NCBI GenBank assembly: GCA_011390165.1
Contig: JAABSV010000037.1
Span: forward strand, 1-43,206
From: Desulfobulbaceae bacterium
GTDB taxonomy: Bacteria; Desulfobacterota; Desulfobulbia; Desulfobulbales; Desulfocapsaceae
Direction: 5' to 3'
DNA length: 43,206 nucleotides
Below are positions 28,709-37,329 of this stretch, in pieces (position 1 is the stretch's first letter; each line of letters opens with the position of its first letter). The notes under the pieces were generated by a model that searched no databases, was not told the origin of the DNA, and saw nothing but the letters and a program-made list of their open reading frames with translations. The translations under genes were made by a program, and so were the position numbers.

Positions 28709-29464
28709 ATGCGCGTTATCACCGCTTGCCGAGCACTGTCGCTTCTCTTTTTCCTCCTCCTGCCGGCCGTTGCGGTCGTTGCCGCTGTGACGGCAACCGA
28801 GCCGGTGCCGCTCCGTTTCAGCATCAACACCGCCGATCAGCCCCCCTATTCGACACTGGACGACAGTGGCTATTATGACCGGCTGGTGACCACCCTGCTG
28901 GCCAGGAACGGGGTGGCGGTGCAGATCAACCATCTGCCTTCGGCCCGCTCTCTCGCCAACGCCGACCTGGGACTGGATGACGGCGAGTATAGCCGTATTG
29001 CCGGGATGAGCGGGCAGTACCCGAACCTGCGGATGGTCGGGGAGAGTCTCAGCGAGTACCATTTCGTCGCCTTTGCCCGTAACAGGACGCTGAAGCTGGA
29101 TGGCTGGGGTGATTTACGCCACTACCATGTCGGCTACATCCGGGGCTGGAAGATCTACCAAAGCCGGGTAGGGGTCGCCAGGTCGGTGCTTCTCGCCAAC
29201 AGCGAGGAAGAACTCTTCGAGCTTCTGCAGCGCAACCGGGTCGATCTCATCCTCTATGAAGGGGTTCGGGGGGTGGCCTATTTGCGCCGGATGGCGGTGG
29301 TGGATATCCATCAACTGGAACCATCCCTGGCGGTCCGGCCGATGTATCTCTATCTCCATGCCCGGCATAAGGCGCTCATCCCCCAACTGGAACGGACCTT
29401 GCGAGCGATGAAGGCCGATGGTACATACCAGGCGATTTTCTCCACGGCACCGAAAAGCCAATGA
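28709..29464 (+). CDS. Periplasmic amino-acid/polar-ligand binding protein (SBP family 3-like)
   Basis: Exported solute-binding-type protein of 251 residues. ATG 28709 has GGGGAG 8–9 nt upstream and gives a signal peptide: basic MRVITACR, hydrophobic LSLLFFLLLPAVAVVAAV. A second ATG at 28682 would only lengthen the n-region. The mature part begins FSINTADQPPYSTLDDSGYY, typical of family 3 binding domains, and ends LRAMKADGTYQAIF. No transporter genes are adjacent. Its stop overlaps the start of a histidine kinase (ATGA), so it probably acts as a separate sensory subunit for that kinase, or is a detached ligand domain. Ligand unknown. Confidence 0.83.
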   Translation: MRVITACRALSLLFFLLLPAVAVVAAVTATEPVPLRFSINTADQPPYSTLDDSGYYDRLVTTLLARNGVAVQINHLPSARSLANADLGLDDGEYSRIAGMSGQYPNLRMVGESLSEYHFVAFARNRTLKLDGWGDLRHYHVGYIRGWKIYQSRVGVARSVLLANSEEELFELLQRNRVDLILYEGVRGVAYLRRMAVVDIHQLEPSLAVRPMYLYLHARHKALIPQLERTLRAMKADGTYQAIFSTAPKSQ

Positions 29465-31293
29465 GAGCCTTCATCAGCCTTAAATACCGGCTGGCCCTTC
29501 TCTCCCTGCTGCTGGCCACGGCGATCACTGCATTTCTCTCCATTGTCGAGATCGAACGTGCCAACGCCGACCGGCGGCAGCACCTGGCCCGGGAACTGGC
29601 CAGGTTCGAGAAACTGGAAATCCCCTTCCTCACCCTCAAGATGTGGCAGCTTGATTACCCATCGCTGGTACCGGTGCTGGATAACTATCTCCACAACAGC
29701 CTCTTCTCCGGTCTGCATCTGGTGGATGAGCGTGGCCGCACCCTCTTTCGCGGGGGCCGTGAGGCCGGCCCGGAGACCGACTCGACCCTTTTCCCCCTGG
29801 TGAAGAGACACGACGAGCGGGAGTTTCAGGTTGGCCAGGTCGAACTGTTCAGCGAGATTCCCGGTCGCCTGACAACCCTTCGCGCCAACCTGCCCATGGT
29901 TCTCCTGTTCAACGGCCTGCTTGTCGGCACCCTCTTCTTCTGCCTCTATATCTTCTTCTCCCGCACCCTGCTGCGGCGGCTGCATGGCCTGAGTGAGTGG
30001 TGCCGGGAGGTGGATGTCAGCCACCCCGGGGCAATGCCGGCTATGCTCCTTCGCGGTGGCAGTGATGATGAAATATCCCTGTTGAGCCGCTCCTTCAACA
30101 CCATGGTCGAACGGGTCGGCGAGGAACTGCGACGTCGCCGACAGATGGAGGAAGAGCTGCGGCGGAGCGAATACAGCTACCGGATCATGTTCGAGAACAA
30201 CCCCCTGGGGGTGATCCGCATCGACAGCAATGGCCACATCCAGGAGTGCAACGACAAGTTTCTCGAGATGATGGGGGCCGGCCGGGAAAAGGTGACCGGT
30301 TTCCATGCTGCCAGCAACAGCAACCCGGAGATGCGGCGGGCGATCCGCACAGCCCTGCAGGGGGAGGTGTCGGTCTACGAAAACACCTACACCTCAGTCA
30401 CCGGCGGCAAAAACACCTACCTGCGTGGTGTGTTCAATCCGGTCAGTCTCGGAGTGGCGCCCACCGAGGTGATCGCTTCTTTCGAGGATATCAGCCAGTG
30501 GCGGCATGCTCAGCTGGAGAAGGCAATCCTCCAGGAACAGCTCCAACAGGCCCAGAAAATGGAGTCGGTCGGCCGCCTTGCCGGCGGGGTGGCGCATGAT
30601 TTCAACAATATGCTGACGGTCATCCTTGGCTATACCGAGATCGGTCTGCGCTGTGTGGCTGAATCCTCGCCAATCCATTCCCAGCTGGTGGAAATTAAAA
30701 AGGCTGCCGAACACTCCGCCGAATTGACCAGGCAGCTTCTGGCCTTTGCCCGCAAGCAGGTGATCAACCCTCTGGAGGTCGATCTCAATGAGACCGTAGC
30801 TGGGATGCTGGGGATGCTTGGCCGGCTGCTGGGTGAGGAAGTCCGTCTGGAGTGGCGGCCAGGCGCCGAGCTCTGGCCGGTGCGAATAGACCCGACCCAG
30901 GTTAACCAGATTCTGGTCAACCTCAGTGTCAACGCCCGGGACGCGGTGGGCGGCGCCGGAACCATCGTGGTCAGCAGCGAAAACCGGCGACTCACCGCCG
31001 ACGACTGCCGGCAGATTGCCGACTGCCGCCCGGGCGAGTATGTGCTGCTCTCGGTGAGCGACTATGGTGAGGGGATTGATCCGGCCCATCTGTCGCGAAT
31101 TTTTGAACCGTTCTTCACCACCAAGCCTTTCGGCAAGGGAACCGGCCTCGGCCTGGCCACCGTCTACGGCAGTGTAAAACAAAATCAGGGCTTTATCGAG
31201 GTGGTCAGTCGGCTGGGGGAGGGGACCTCCTTTCGGTGCTACTTTCCCCGCCATGGTGAGGATACATCACCGTCGCCACCCCCCGGTGCCTGA
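29461..31293 (+). CDS. Membrane histidine kinase with HAMP and PAS domains
   Basis: A 610-residue two-component sensor. Two membrane helices (about residues 9–28 and 142–165) bracket a periplasmic domain. A HAMP-like linker follows ([15 protein letters not shown]…[15 protein letters not shown]), then a PAS domain ([20 protein letters not shown]), a HisKA domain with the phospho-acceptor in [20 protein letters not shown], and the ATPase domain: N box [34 protein letters not shown] and [11 protein letters not shown]. There is no receiver domain and no response regulator gene next to it. Translational coupling to the binding-protein gene suggests a two-part periplasmic sensor. The trigger is unknown. 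Confidence 0.92.
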   Translation: MRAFISLKYRLALLSLLLATAITAFLSIVEIERANADRRQHLARELARFEKLEIPFLTLKMWQLDYPSLVPVLDNYLHNSLFSGLHLVDERGRTLFRGGREAGPETDSTLFPLVKRHDEREFQVGQVELFSEIPGRLTTLRANLPMVLLFNGLLVGTLFFCLYIFFSRTLLRRLHGLSEWCREVDVSHPGAMPAMLLRGGSDDEISLLSRSFNTMVERVGEELRRRRQMEEELRRSEYSYRIMFENNPLGVIRIDSNGHIQECNDKFLEMMGAGREKVTGFHAASNSNPEMRRAIRTALQGEVSVYENTYTSVTGGKNTYLRGVFNPVSLGVAPTEVIASFEDISQWRHAQLEKAILQEQLQQAQKMESVGRLAGGVAHDFNNMLTVILGYTEIGLRCVAESSPIHSQLVEIKKAAEHSAELTRQLLAFARKQVINPLEVDLNETVAGMLGMLGRLLGEEVRLEWRPGAELWPVRIDPTQVNQILVNLSVNARDAVGGAGTIVVSSENRRLTADDCRQIADCRPGEYVLLSVSDYGEGIDPAHLSRIFEPFFTTKPFGKGTGLGLATVYGSVKQNQGFIEVVSRLGEGTSFRCYFPRHGEDTSPSPPPGA

Positions 31294-31326
31294 CTCTGCA
31301 GGTCATCAGCTGGCCTTGTCTCTTGC

Positions 31327-31998
31327 TCAGTTGCCGGCGGAGACAGCCGGCAGGACGTAGAGGAGGACGGCAAAGAAGTGGAGGCAGCTGCCGGCAAGAA
31401 CAAAGAGATGCCAGATGGCGTGGTGGTAGGGGAGGCTGCGCCAGAGATAGAAGAGGATACCTGAGGTGTAGGCGATCCCCCCGGCCAGCATCAGCTGCAG
31501 GCCGCCGCCCTCTACCGCCGCCAGCAGAGGCTTGATGGCGGCCACCGCCGCCCAGCCCATCACCACGTAGAGGGTGATCAGGGCCGCCCGGAAACGGCGC
31601 AGCCGGGTCGCCTCAACGAAAATCCCCAAGAGGGCCAGCCCCCAGACCACCGCAAAGAGGCTCCATCCCCAGGGACCGCGGAGGCTGACCAGGGTGAAAG
31701 GGGTGTAGGTCCCGGCAATGAGCAGCAGGATCGCCGAGTGGTCGAGAATCCGCAGCCGGGCCTTGATCTCCGGTTGCCGGACGGCGTGGTAGAGGGTCGA
31801 AGCGGCGTAGAGCAGAATCAGGGTCACCCCGAAGATCAAACAGCTCAGCAGTTGCCAGCCATCGCCGCTGCGCTGGGCAAAAAGGGTCAGCACCACCAGG
31901 CCGCTGATGGCCAGCAGGGTTCCGAAGCCGTGGGTGAGGCTGTTGGCCAGTTCCTCGGACCGTGAGGTATCTGCCGAATTGCCGGGACGGTAACTCAT
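31327..31998 (-). CDS. Hemolysin III / YqfA-family seven-helix membrane protein
   Basis: Integral membrane protein of 223 residues if ATG 31998 (MSYRPGNSADTS) is the start. It has the HlyIII/progestin-receptor-like layout: SEELANSLTHGFGTLLAISG, then helices with YAASTLYHAVRQPEIKARLRILDHSAILLLIAG-type wording (the SxxxH…H…D pattern), and ends PYHHAIWHLFVLAGSCLHFFAVLLYV with the conserved His residues. These His and Asp positions form the metal site in the family. Physiological role is not settled. The frame extends to ATG 32082, but family length favours 31998. That start lacks a ribosome site, and a TACAAT lies about 6 bp upstream. Confidence 0.88.
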   Translation of the reverse strand: MSYRPGNSADTSRSEELANSLTHGFGTLLAISGLVVLTLFAQRSGDGWQLLSCLIFGVTLILLYAASTLYHAVRQPEIKARLRILDHSAILLLIAGTYTPFTLVSLRGPWGWSLFAVVWGLALLGIFVEATRLRRFRAALITLYVVMGWAAVAAIKPLLAAVEGGGLQLMLAGGIAYTSGILFYLWRSLPYHHAIWHLFVLAGSCLHFFAVLLYVLPAVSAGN

Positions 31999-32345
31999 GG
32001 AGGAATTGTAACGGAGAAAGTGGCTGTTGAACAAAACTGTCCCCCCAAAATAGCCCACCTGCCTGCGCCTGTCCATTGCCATTTTCGCTTTGTTGCCTCA
32101 CCAGCCGTCGACGGCGGGCCTGGTACCTGATTGGCCGTTACCCTTCATCTTGTCTGCACCTGGTTGCAGATGAGGCGCCACGGTTCGTAGCCGCGCCGGC
32201 CGCAGCGACCGGCCAGCCGTCCCCGGTATTGATTCGATTTCATCGGACTGGGGGGGGAGGAGGCTCAGAATCGTTACAGGATACGATGGCGCACGGCCGT
32301 AAGAGAAGAGCACAGGAAAAAAAGGTGGACAAAGAGGAAGCAGCA

Positions 32346-32810
32346 ATGAACTATTGGCTGATGAAATCTGAACTGAACTCGTTCAGCATCGATGATCTGC
32401 AACGCATGCCGGAGCAGACCGACCACTGGGATGGGGTTCGCAATTACCAGGCCCGAAATATGCTGCGCGACCAGATGAAGGTGGGGGATCTGGCGTTTTT
32501 CTATCACTCCAGCTGTGAGGTGCCGGGTATTGTCGGCCTGATGCGAGTGGTGCAGGAAGGGTATCCCGACAGTACCGCCTTCGACCCGCATTCCGCATAT
32601 TACGATCCGAAAAGCGATGCCAACAAACCGCGTTGGTATATGGTCGACGTTCAGTACATCCGCCATACGAAGCGGCTCATTCCCCTGGCAGAATTAAAAA
32701 AGCACCCAGCTCTGGCCAGGATGCCCCTGCTGCAAAAGGGCAACCGGCTGTCGATCCTGCCGGTGAGTAGCGAGCAATGGCAATACCTTCTCGGCCTGGA
32801 GAACGCTTGA
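32346..32810 (+). CDS. EVE-domain (PUA-like) protein
   Basis: A 154-residue protein of the EVE fold, which binds modified bases in RNA or DNA. The start ATG 32346 follows GAGGAAG and gives MNYWLMKSELNSFSIDDL, the standard opening. The core HWDGVRNYQARNMLRDQMKVGDLAFFYHSS is the signature; WYMVDVQYIRH and LQKGNRLSILPVSSEQW complete the domain. Size is normal. Stand-alone EVE proteins of this type are common in proteobacteria; a link to base modification is family knowledge, and nothing in the neighbourhood defines the target. An upstream in-frame ATG at 32286 would add a Lys/Arg-rich tail and is less likely. Confidence 0.92.
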   Translation: MNYWLMKSELNSFSIDDLQRMPEQTDHWDGVRNYQARNMLRDQMKVGDLAFFYHSSCEVPGIVGLMRVVQEGYPDSTAFDPHSAYYDPKSDANKPRWYMVDVQYIRHTKRLIPLAELKKHPALARMPLLQKGNRLSILPVSSEQWQYLLGLENA

Positions 32811-33022
32811 ACGGTGAATCGTACCCGCAAAGCCGACAATACTTTCAACAACGGGTACCACAAGTTGCCGCAGCCTCCGGCAGAAAACCATTTTCTCCTT
32901 GCAAAGAGTGCAGCATCACCTGAGGAACTGTATTTATTTAGATGTATTCAGTAACGATACGTAAAGGATGACGCCCCGTCGTTGGGGCCAGAGAGGGTGG
33001 GATATCTTGTCCACAATAAGAG

Positions 33023-33505
33023 ATGAGCTACCACCGTCTATACACTAACCATACGGATACTGCGAAGATTGTCATGGATGAAAAATTGATCGCGGCGCGG
33101 GTTCACGCCTCTTACCACCTGGATGACCAGAACTGCGTCACCACCACCCTGAAGATCCTGGCCGAGAAGTGCAATCTCCCTCTTGCCGGGCAGGTGCTGG
33201 ACGCGGCGGTCGGCATGCACGGGGCCGGTGGATACCGGGCCCAGTGTGGCCTGGTTGAGGGGACATTGATGTTTCTCGGTATTCTCGGCCGGGAAAAAGG
33301 CCTTGGCGATAAGGAAATCATCGAACTCTGTTACCGGTATGCCGAGGGTTTTGAAGGCAAGTTCTCTTCGCTGCTTTGCCGGGAACTGCGGCCGGAAGGC
33401 TTTGCCCCGGATCAACCGCCTCACCTCTGTGAAGGGCTGAGCTGCAGGACGGTGGCGTTCAGTGCGGCCTTTATCGATGAGCACATGACGGGAAAAGACG
33501 GGTGA
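33023..33505 (+). CDS. C_GCAxxG_C_C-family putative redox protein
   Basis: A 160-residue Cys-rich protein. Cysteines are spread in the pattern of the C_GCAxxG_C_C family: NCVTTTLKILAEKC near residue 35, GMHGAGGYRAQCGLVEGTLMFLG (the central Gly/Cys motif), SSLLCRELRPEGF and HLCEGLSC. Family members often lie next to redox or transport genes and may carry a metal or act in thiol redox; no function is proven. ATG 33023 has no strong ribosome site; ATG 33074 (MDEKLIAARVH) is an equally likely start. It lies 96 bp before the aminotransferase and near the point where GC falls. Confidence 0.7.
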   Translation: MSYHRLYTNHTDTAKIVMDEKLIAARVHASYHLDDQNCVTTTLKILAEKCNLPLAGQVLDAAVGMHGAGGYRAQCGLVEGTLMFLGILGREKGLGDKEIIELCYRYAEGFEGKFSSLLCRELRPEGFAPDQPPHLCEGLSCRTVAFSAAFIDEHMTGKDG

Positions 33506-33601
33506 TGGCGGAGATATGCAGATCAGAAGAATGGCTTGTTGTCCATTGAACAGGTTGTTTGTGGCGAGGATTGAAGGCGGGTTAAATGTCTGGAGAATGA
33601 G

Positions 33602-34816
33602 ATGATGACACTTGATGAAAAATTTAGAGCGCTTGAGACGGAAAATGCTCCGGGCCAAGAGGTTCGACAAGAGATAGGCGATCTCAATGCCATTATGCGC
33701 GGTGCTAAATTAGGCGGGATTCCGGTTGACTTCTCCCACGGTGATGTGGATGCATTTCCGCCGACACCTGGATCATTTGCAGCTTGCCAGGATGGCTTTG
33801 TGAGAGGTGGGCAGCAAGCCTACACCGAGTATCGCGGGTCGGCTCAGATCCGCGAGGGACTGGCCAATCGCCTTGGCACCTTTACAGGGCGGCCAATTTC
33901 CGCAGTGAGCGAATTGATACTGACACCTGGGACTCAAGGCGCGCTGTTTTTGGCTCTCGGTGCGACAGTCACTTCAGGGACGAAAGTTGCAGTGGTTGAA
34001 CCCGATTATTTTGCCAACCGTAAACTTGTCAAGTTCTTCGGCGGCGAAATTGTCCCCATTCCTCTCTACTACCATGGAGCGCCGTCAGAAAATGGTCCAG
34101 ATCTCAATCGAATTGAAGACGCATTTACAAGCGGCACGAAGGTCTTTGTCTTTTCGACACCGAACAATCCCACCGGCCTGGTCTATTCACCGGGAGCAAT
34201 ATCCACAATTTCAGCACTCGCGGCAGCACACGGTGTAACATTAATAGTCGATCAACTGTACTCTCGGCTGCTCTACAGCGGTGAGGCGTATACGCATCTG
34301 CGCGCCTGTGCTGCACAGCCGGAAAACCTCATCACCATCATGGGCCCATCGAAGACCGAGTCGCTCAGCGGGTTCCGTCTTGGAACTGCCTTCGGTACAT
34401 CCACGTTGATTGATCGAATGGAAAGCCTTCAAGCGATTGTTTCTCTGCGGGCAGCAGGATACAATCAGGCGGTGCTTGCTACGTGGTTTATGGAGCCTTC
34501 AGGTTGGATGGAAAAACGTATTCGTGAACATGAAGCGATACGAGATGAACTACTGAACCTTTTCAAGGCCGCTGATTTCCAGACAGCAACACCGCAAGCC
34601 GGGAGCTATCTTTTCCCGCAACTGCCGCCTCTTGATGTTGCAGCACATACTTTTGTACGGCTGCTTCGCCATCAGGCAGGCGTGACGGTAACGTCTGGGG
34701 CAGAATTTGCGCCGGGGTCGCATGACAGCATCCGGCTGAACTTTTCCCAAGACCACTCTGCGGCAGTCGCGGCTGTAGAGCGGATCATAAAGATGGTGGA
34801 GCTCTACCGTAAATGA
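33602..34816 (+). CDS. PLP-dependent class I/II aminotransferase
   Basis: A 404-residue fold-type I aminotransferase. Visible marks are PTPGSFAACQDGF, GQQAYTEYRGSAQIREGLA (substrate/cofactor loop), TPGTQGALFLALGA, FSTPNNPTGLVYS, VDQLYSRLLYSG, the Schiff-base lysine in GPSKTESLSGFRLG, and the C-terminal Arg in SIRLNFSQ. The amino donor and acceptor cannot be deduced. ATG 33602 has GGAG upstream. The RidA gene overlaps its stop (ATGA), and the flavocytochrome-like gene follows, so amino acid to 2-oxoacid to 2-hydroxyacid interconversion is the likely theme. Codon use is less GC-biased than upstream genes, suggesting acquisition. Confidence 0.9.
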   Translation: MMTLDEKFRALETENAPGQEVRQEIGDLNAIMRGAKLGGIPVDFSHGDVDAFPPTPGSFAACQDGFVRGGQQAYTEYRGSAQIREGLANRLGTFTGRPISAVSELILTPGTQGALFLALGATVTSGTKVAVVEPDYFANRKLVKFFGGEIVPIPLYYHGAPSENGPDLNRIEDAFTSGTKVFVFSTPNNPTGLVYSPGAISTISALAAAHGVTLIVDQLYSRLLYSGEAYTHLRACAAQPENLITIMGPSKTESLSGFRLGTAFGTSTLIDRMESLQAIVSLRAAGYNQAVLATWFMEPSGWMEKRIREHEAIRDELLNLFKAADFQTATPQAGSYLFPQLPPLDVAAHTFVRLLRHQAGVTVTSGAEFAPGSHDSIRLNFSQDHSAAVAAVERIIKMVELYRK

Positions 34817-35244
34817 TCAAAAATATTGAACAACCAATCCCGCAAGGGACGTATCTGCCTGCCGTTCGCCACGCTGACCTGATTTATACTTCCGGTATGA
34901 CGCCCCGAAAAGCCGGGATACTCGTATATTCTGGTAAGATCAGAGCCGGTGACCCCTTGGAATCCCATCGGGATGCTGTCCGTCTGGCAACCTTGAATGC
35001 TTTGGCTGCTGCACAGGCTTGTTTGCAAGAAGGCGAGAAACTCTCGGTAATCCTTCAAATGACCATCTTTATCAATGCGGAACCGGAGTTTACGGCACAC
35101 TCCAAAATTGCCGATTATGCCTCCGCGGCCTTGATTGAAAAGCTGGGGCCTGGAAGCATCGGCAGTCGCGCGGCAGTAGGTGTTGCCTCACTGCCTGCCA
35201 ATGCACCTGTGGAGGTAATCTTTATTGGCAAGGTTGTTTCGTGA
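34813..35244 (+). CDS. RidA/YjgF/UK114-family enamine/imine deaminase
   Basis: A 143-residue protein expected to hydrolyse reactive enamine/imine intermediates released by PLP enzymes. It opens AVRHADLIYTSGMTPRKAG, has the family helix RLATLNALAAAQACLQEGEK, and ends with GSRAAVGVASLPANAPVEVIFIGKVV, where the Arg of SRAAVGVASLP fits the substrate-binding Arg of RidA. Length is about 15 residues more than E. coli RidA. Translation is coupled to the aminotransferase by a 4-bp overlap, which agrees with clearing imines from that enzyme. Confidence 0.9.
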   Translation: MIKNIEQPIPQGTYLPAVRHADLIYTSGMTPRKAGILVYSGKIRAGDPLESHRDAVRLATLNALAAAQACLQEGEKLSVILQMTIFINAEPEFTAHSKIADYASAALIEKLGPGSIGSRAAVGVASLPANAPVEVIFIGKVVS

Positions 35245-35332
35245 GTGAGGCAGAGGGCCTTGTTTGATATGTAAGATTCGATCCGGGAAGTGCATGCCAG
35301 ATCAGGCCAACAATCGACAAAGGTGTGCGACG

Positions 35333-36883
35333 ATGCGAAAGATTACCATGCAGGAAGTGGAACGTCACAGTACAGCTGAAGACTGTTGGGTCGTGCTGAA
35401 CGGGAAGGTGTATGACCTGTCATCTTTTCATCCGGAACACCCGGGGGGATCGAAAATAATCACGACAAACGCCGGAAAGGATCTGTCCAACCTATTCAAC
35501 TCCATACATCCGAAGGACATTGTCCGGCGACTCCTTGCCCCCGAGGCCTGCGTCGGTGTCGTCGATGAGAGCACGATAGACCCTGCCAGGCATGTGCTTG
35601 CCGGCCCGAAGAAACCTTCTCCCAGAGCCCGGCAACTGACTTCGGCTTCGGAAGCAGGCAAAGAAGGCCAGGCCAGGCAATGGCAAAAGCCACCGATTGA
35701 TACCATGCTGAATACCTTTGATTTTGAGAGCGTCGCCGCCCGCACCATGAGCGAGGAAGGCTGGGGGTACTACTCGTCAGGTGCTGACGATGAGATTACC
35801 CTTCGCGAAAACCATACCGCTTTCCAGCGCATCTGGTTCAAACCCCGCGTACTGGTAAATGTGAAGGACATCGATATGACGACTTCCATACTCGGTGCGG
35901 CATCCTCTTTCCCCCTCTATTTCTCGGCCACGGCACTTGCCGGCCTGGCCCAGGAAGAGGGTGAATTAGCTGTTTCGCGCGCTGCGGCCAAAAGCGGCGT
36001 ACTGTACATGCTGCCCACCCTGTCCTCACATACGTTGGATGATATGCTGGCGGTGCGGCAGCCGGGACAGGTGCAATTCGCACAACTGTACGTCAATGCG
36101 AACAGGGAGCGGACCAGGGAGTATGTCGAAAGATTGGCCATCGGTGGCGTCAGAGCCCTGTTCGTAACCGTTGACGCGCCGCAATTGGGGCATCGTGAAA
36201 AAGATATGCGTAATAAATGTACCAACACGGCGGACGTACAGAAGGACGATCAGGTTAACCGCGGCGATGGTGTCGCCAGAGCGATCAGTGAATTCATTGA
36301 CCCAAGCCTGAACTGGGACGATATCCCATGGCTGCAGAGCGTGACGACCCTGCCGATTATTCTGAAAGGTGTCGCCTGTGGCCACGACACCGTGATGGCA
36401 TACAAAACGGGATGTGCGGGCGTTGTTCTGTCAAATCATGGTGGCCGGCAATTGGACACGGCCAGATCCGGAATCGAAATACTGCCCGAAGCGGTTGCGG
36501 CGTTGAACGGCCATGATCCCGACTGGCGGCGATGTTTTCAACTGTACGTGGATGGTGGCATCCGCCGCGGCAGCGACATATTCAAGGCCCTGGCACTCGG
36601 GGCGACAGCTGTTGGTGTTGGCCGCCCGGTACTCTACAGTCTGGCATCGTACGGCCAGCGTGGAATCGAAAGAATGTGTTCTCTCCTCAAGGACGAACTG
36701 GCCATGGTGATGCGACTGATGGGCACACCGACTATTGCCGACATTACCGCAAACCACGTCCTGTTCAGTAACTTAACGACCCACCTGCCCGCGCAGGCCC
36801 ATGATCATCTCCAACTTGGCACCTATGAACCTCTCAGGCCAGCCGCAAAGATCGCCATTACCCCGCCCACCCCTTCCGGTTGA
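35333..36883 (+). CDS. Flavocytochrome b2-like cytochrome b5–FMN 2-hydroxyacid dehydrogenase
   Basis: Oxidises a 2-hydroxyacid (L-lactate in the yeast relative) at FMN and passes electrons through a fused heme. With ATG 35333 the protein is 516 residues. Residues 1–80 are a cytochrome b5 domain with heme ligands His36 (FHPEHPGG) and His59 (NSIHPKD). The rest is the FMN barrel: YYSSGADDEITLRENH (146–161), QLYVN (251–255), VTVDAPQLGHREKDM (279–292), ILKGV (343–347), SNHGGRQLD (367–375) and VDGGIRRGSDIFKALALG. Equivalents of yeast Cyb2 Tyr143, Tyr254, Asp282, Arg289, Lys349, His373 and Arg376 all appear present. No signal peptide or membrane helix is seen, so it is probably cytoplasmic. In-frame ATGs at 35264 and 35294 are alternative starts. 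Confidence 0.9.
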   Translation: MRKITMQEVERHSTAEDCWVVLNGKVYDLSSFHPEHPGGSKIITTNAGKDLSNLFNSIHPKDIVRRLLAPEACVGVVDESTIDPARHVLAGPKKPSPRARQLTSASEAGKEGQARQWQKPPIDTMLNTFDFESVAARTMSEEGWGYYSSGADDEITLRENHTAFQRIWFKPRVLVNVKDIDMTTSILGAASSFPLYFSATALAGLAQEEGELAVSRAAAKSGVLYMLPTLSSHTLDDMLAVRQPGQVQFAQLYVNANRERTREYVERLAIGGVRALFVTVDAPQLGHREKDMRNKCTNTADVQKDDQVNRGDGVARAISEFIDPSLNWDDIPWLQSVTTLPIILKGVACGHDTVMAYKTGCAGVVLSNHGGRQLDTARSGIEILPEAVAALNGHDPDWRRCFQLYVDGGIRRGSDIFKALALGATAVGVGRPVLYSLASYGQRGIERMCSLLKDELAMVMRLMGTPTIADITANHVLFSNLTTHLPAQAHDHLQLGTYEPLRPAAKIAITPPTPSG

Positions 36884-37187
36884 GAGATGGTTTTCAGTGC
36901 TCGGTTCCAAACCGATATCCACAACTCCACTCTCTGCAAAGCCATGATTACCGGGCCTGACTGCCAAGATCGGCCAACCCTTTACGGGTAAAGCCGGCTC
37001 CGTCGATACAATCCAGATATTCACTCAAACGTTGCGAACCGTAACTGGCCCTGAGACAGGAGCGGCCGATATAGGTCAGCTCTTGTAAAAGTTCGTTTGG
37101 CTCATACCCCCCGGCGCATCTCTTTTCGAAGTACCTGGAGGAGTGCAAAGCCAACTGAATATTGTAACAATCGATAATTTCATTATA
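36884..37187. other. Gap after the flavocytochrome-like gene; no supported gene
   Basis: A minus-strand open frame (36948–37322) covers most of this gap and reads LLQELTYIGRSCLRASYGSQ with plausible codon use, but its only start codon lies inside the MITE-like element, so any original 5' part is missing or never existed. I do not recognise the translation. A shorter frame (MKLSIVTIFSWL…, starting at 37183) would have existed before insertion. Treat as unknown, possibly a gene remnant. Confidence 0.3.
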
Positions 37188-37329
37188 GGCCACCTTGAAA
37201 AATGGTATTTCCGCCCAACCTCTGCGTTGAACGAAACAATTTGTCCTCGGAATATCAACTATATGCCTGCGGCAAATTGTTTTCTTTCGCCTTGATTTTG
37301 AACGGAAATTCGAATTTTTCAAGGCAGCC
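37188..37329 (+). mobile_element. MITE-like element, copy A
   Basis: A 142-bp non-coding palindromic element. The left end GGCCACCTTGAAAAATGG and the reverse of the right end GGCTGCCTTGAAAAATTC form terminal inverted repeats of about 26 bp with few mismatches, and an inner pair shares AACAATTTG. It is flanked on both sides by TATA (37184–37187 and 37330–37333), a perfect 4-bp target duplication. It abuts the stop codon of the TauE-like gene. It differs from copy B at only two positions. Confidence 0.88.

Noticed and set aside
32972..32987. GCCCC/GGGGC hairpin before the C_GCAxxG gene as a terminator
   Set aside because: The stem is only 5 bp and no T tract follows.
36948..37322. Four-helix-bundle (23S rRNA intervening sequence) protein
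   Set aside because: The size and helical look suggested it, but I could not match the family signature, and the N-terminus comes from the MITE.
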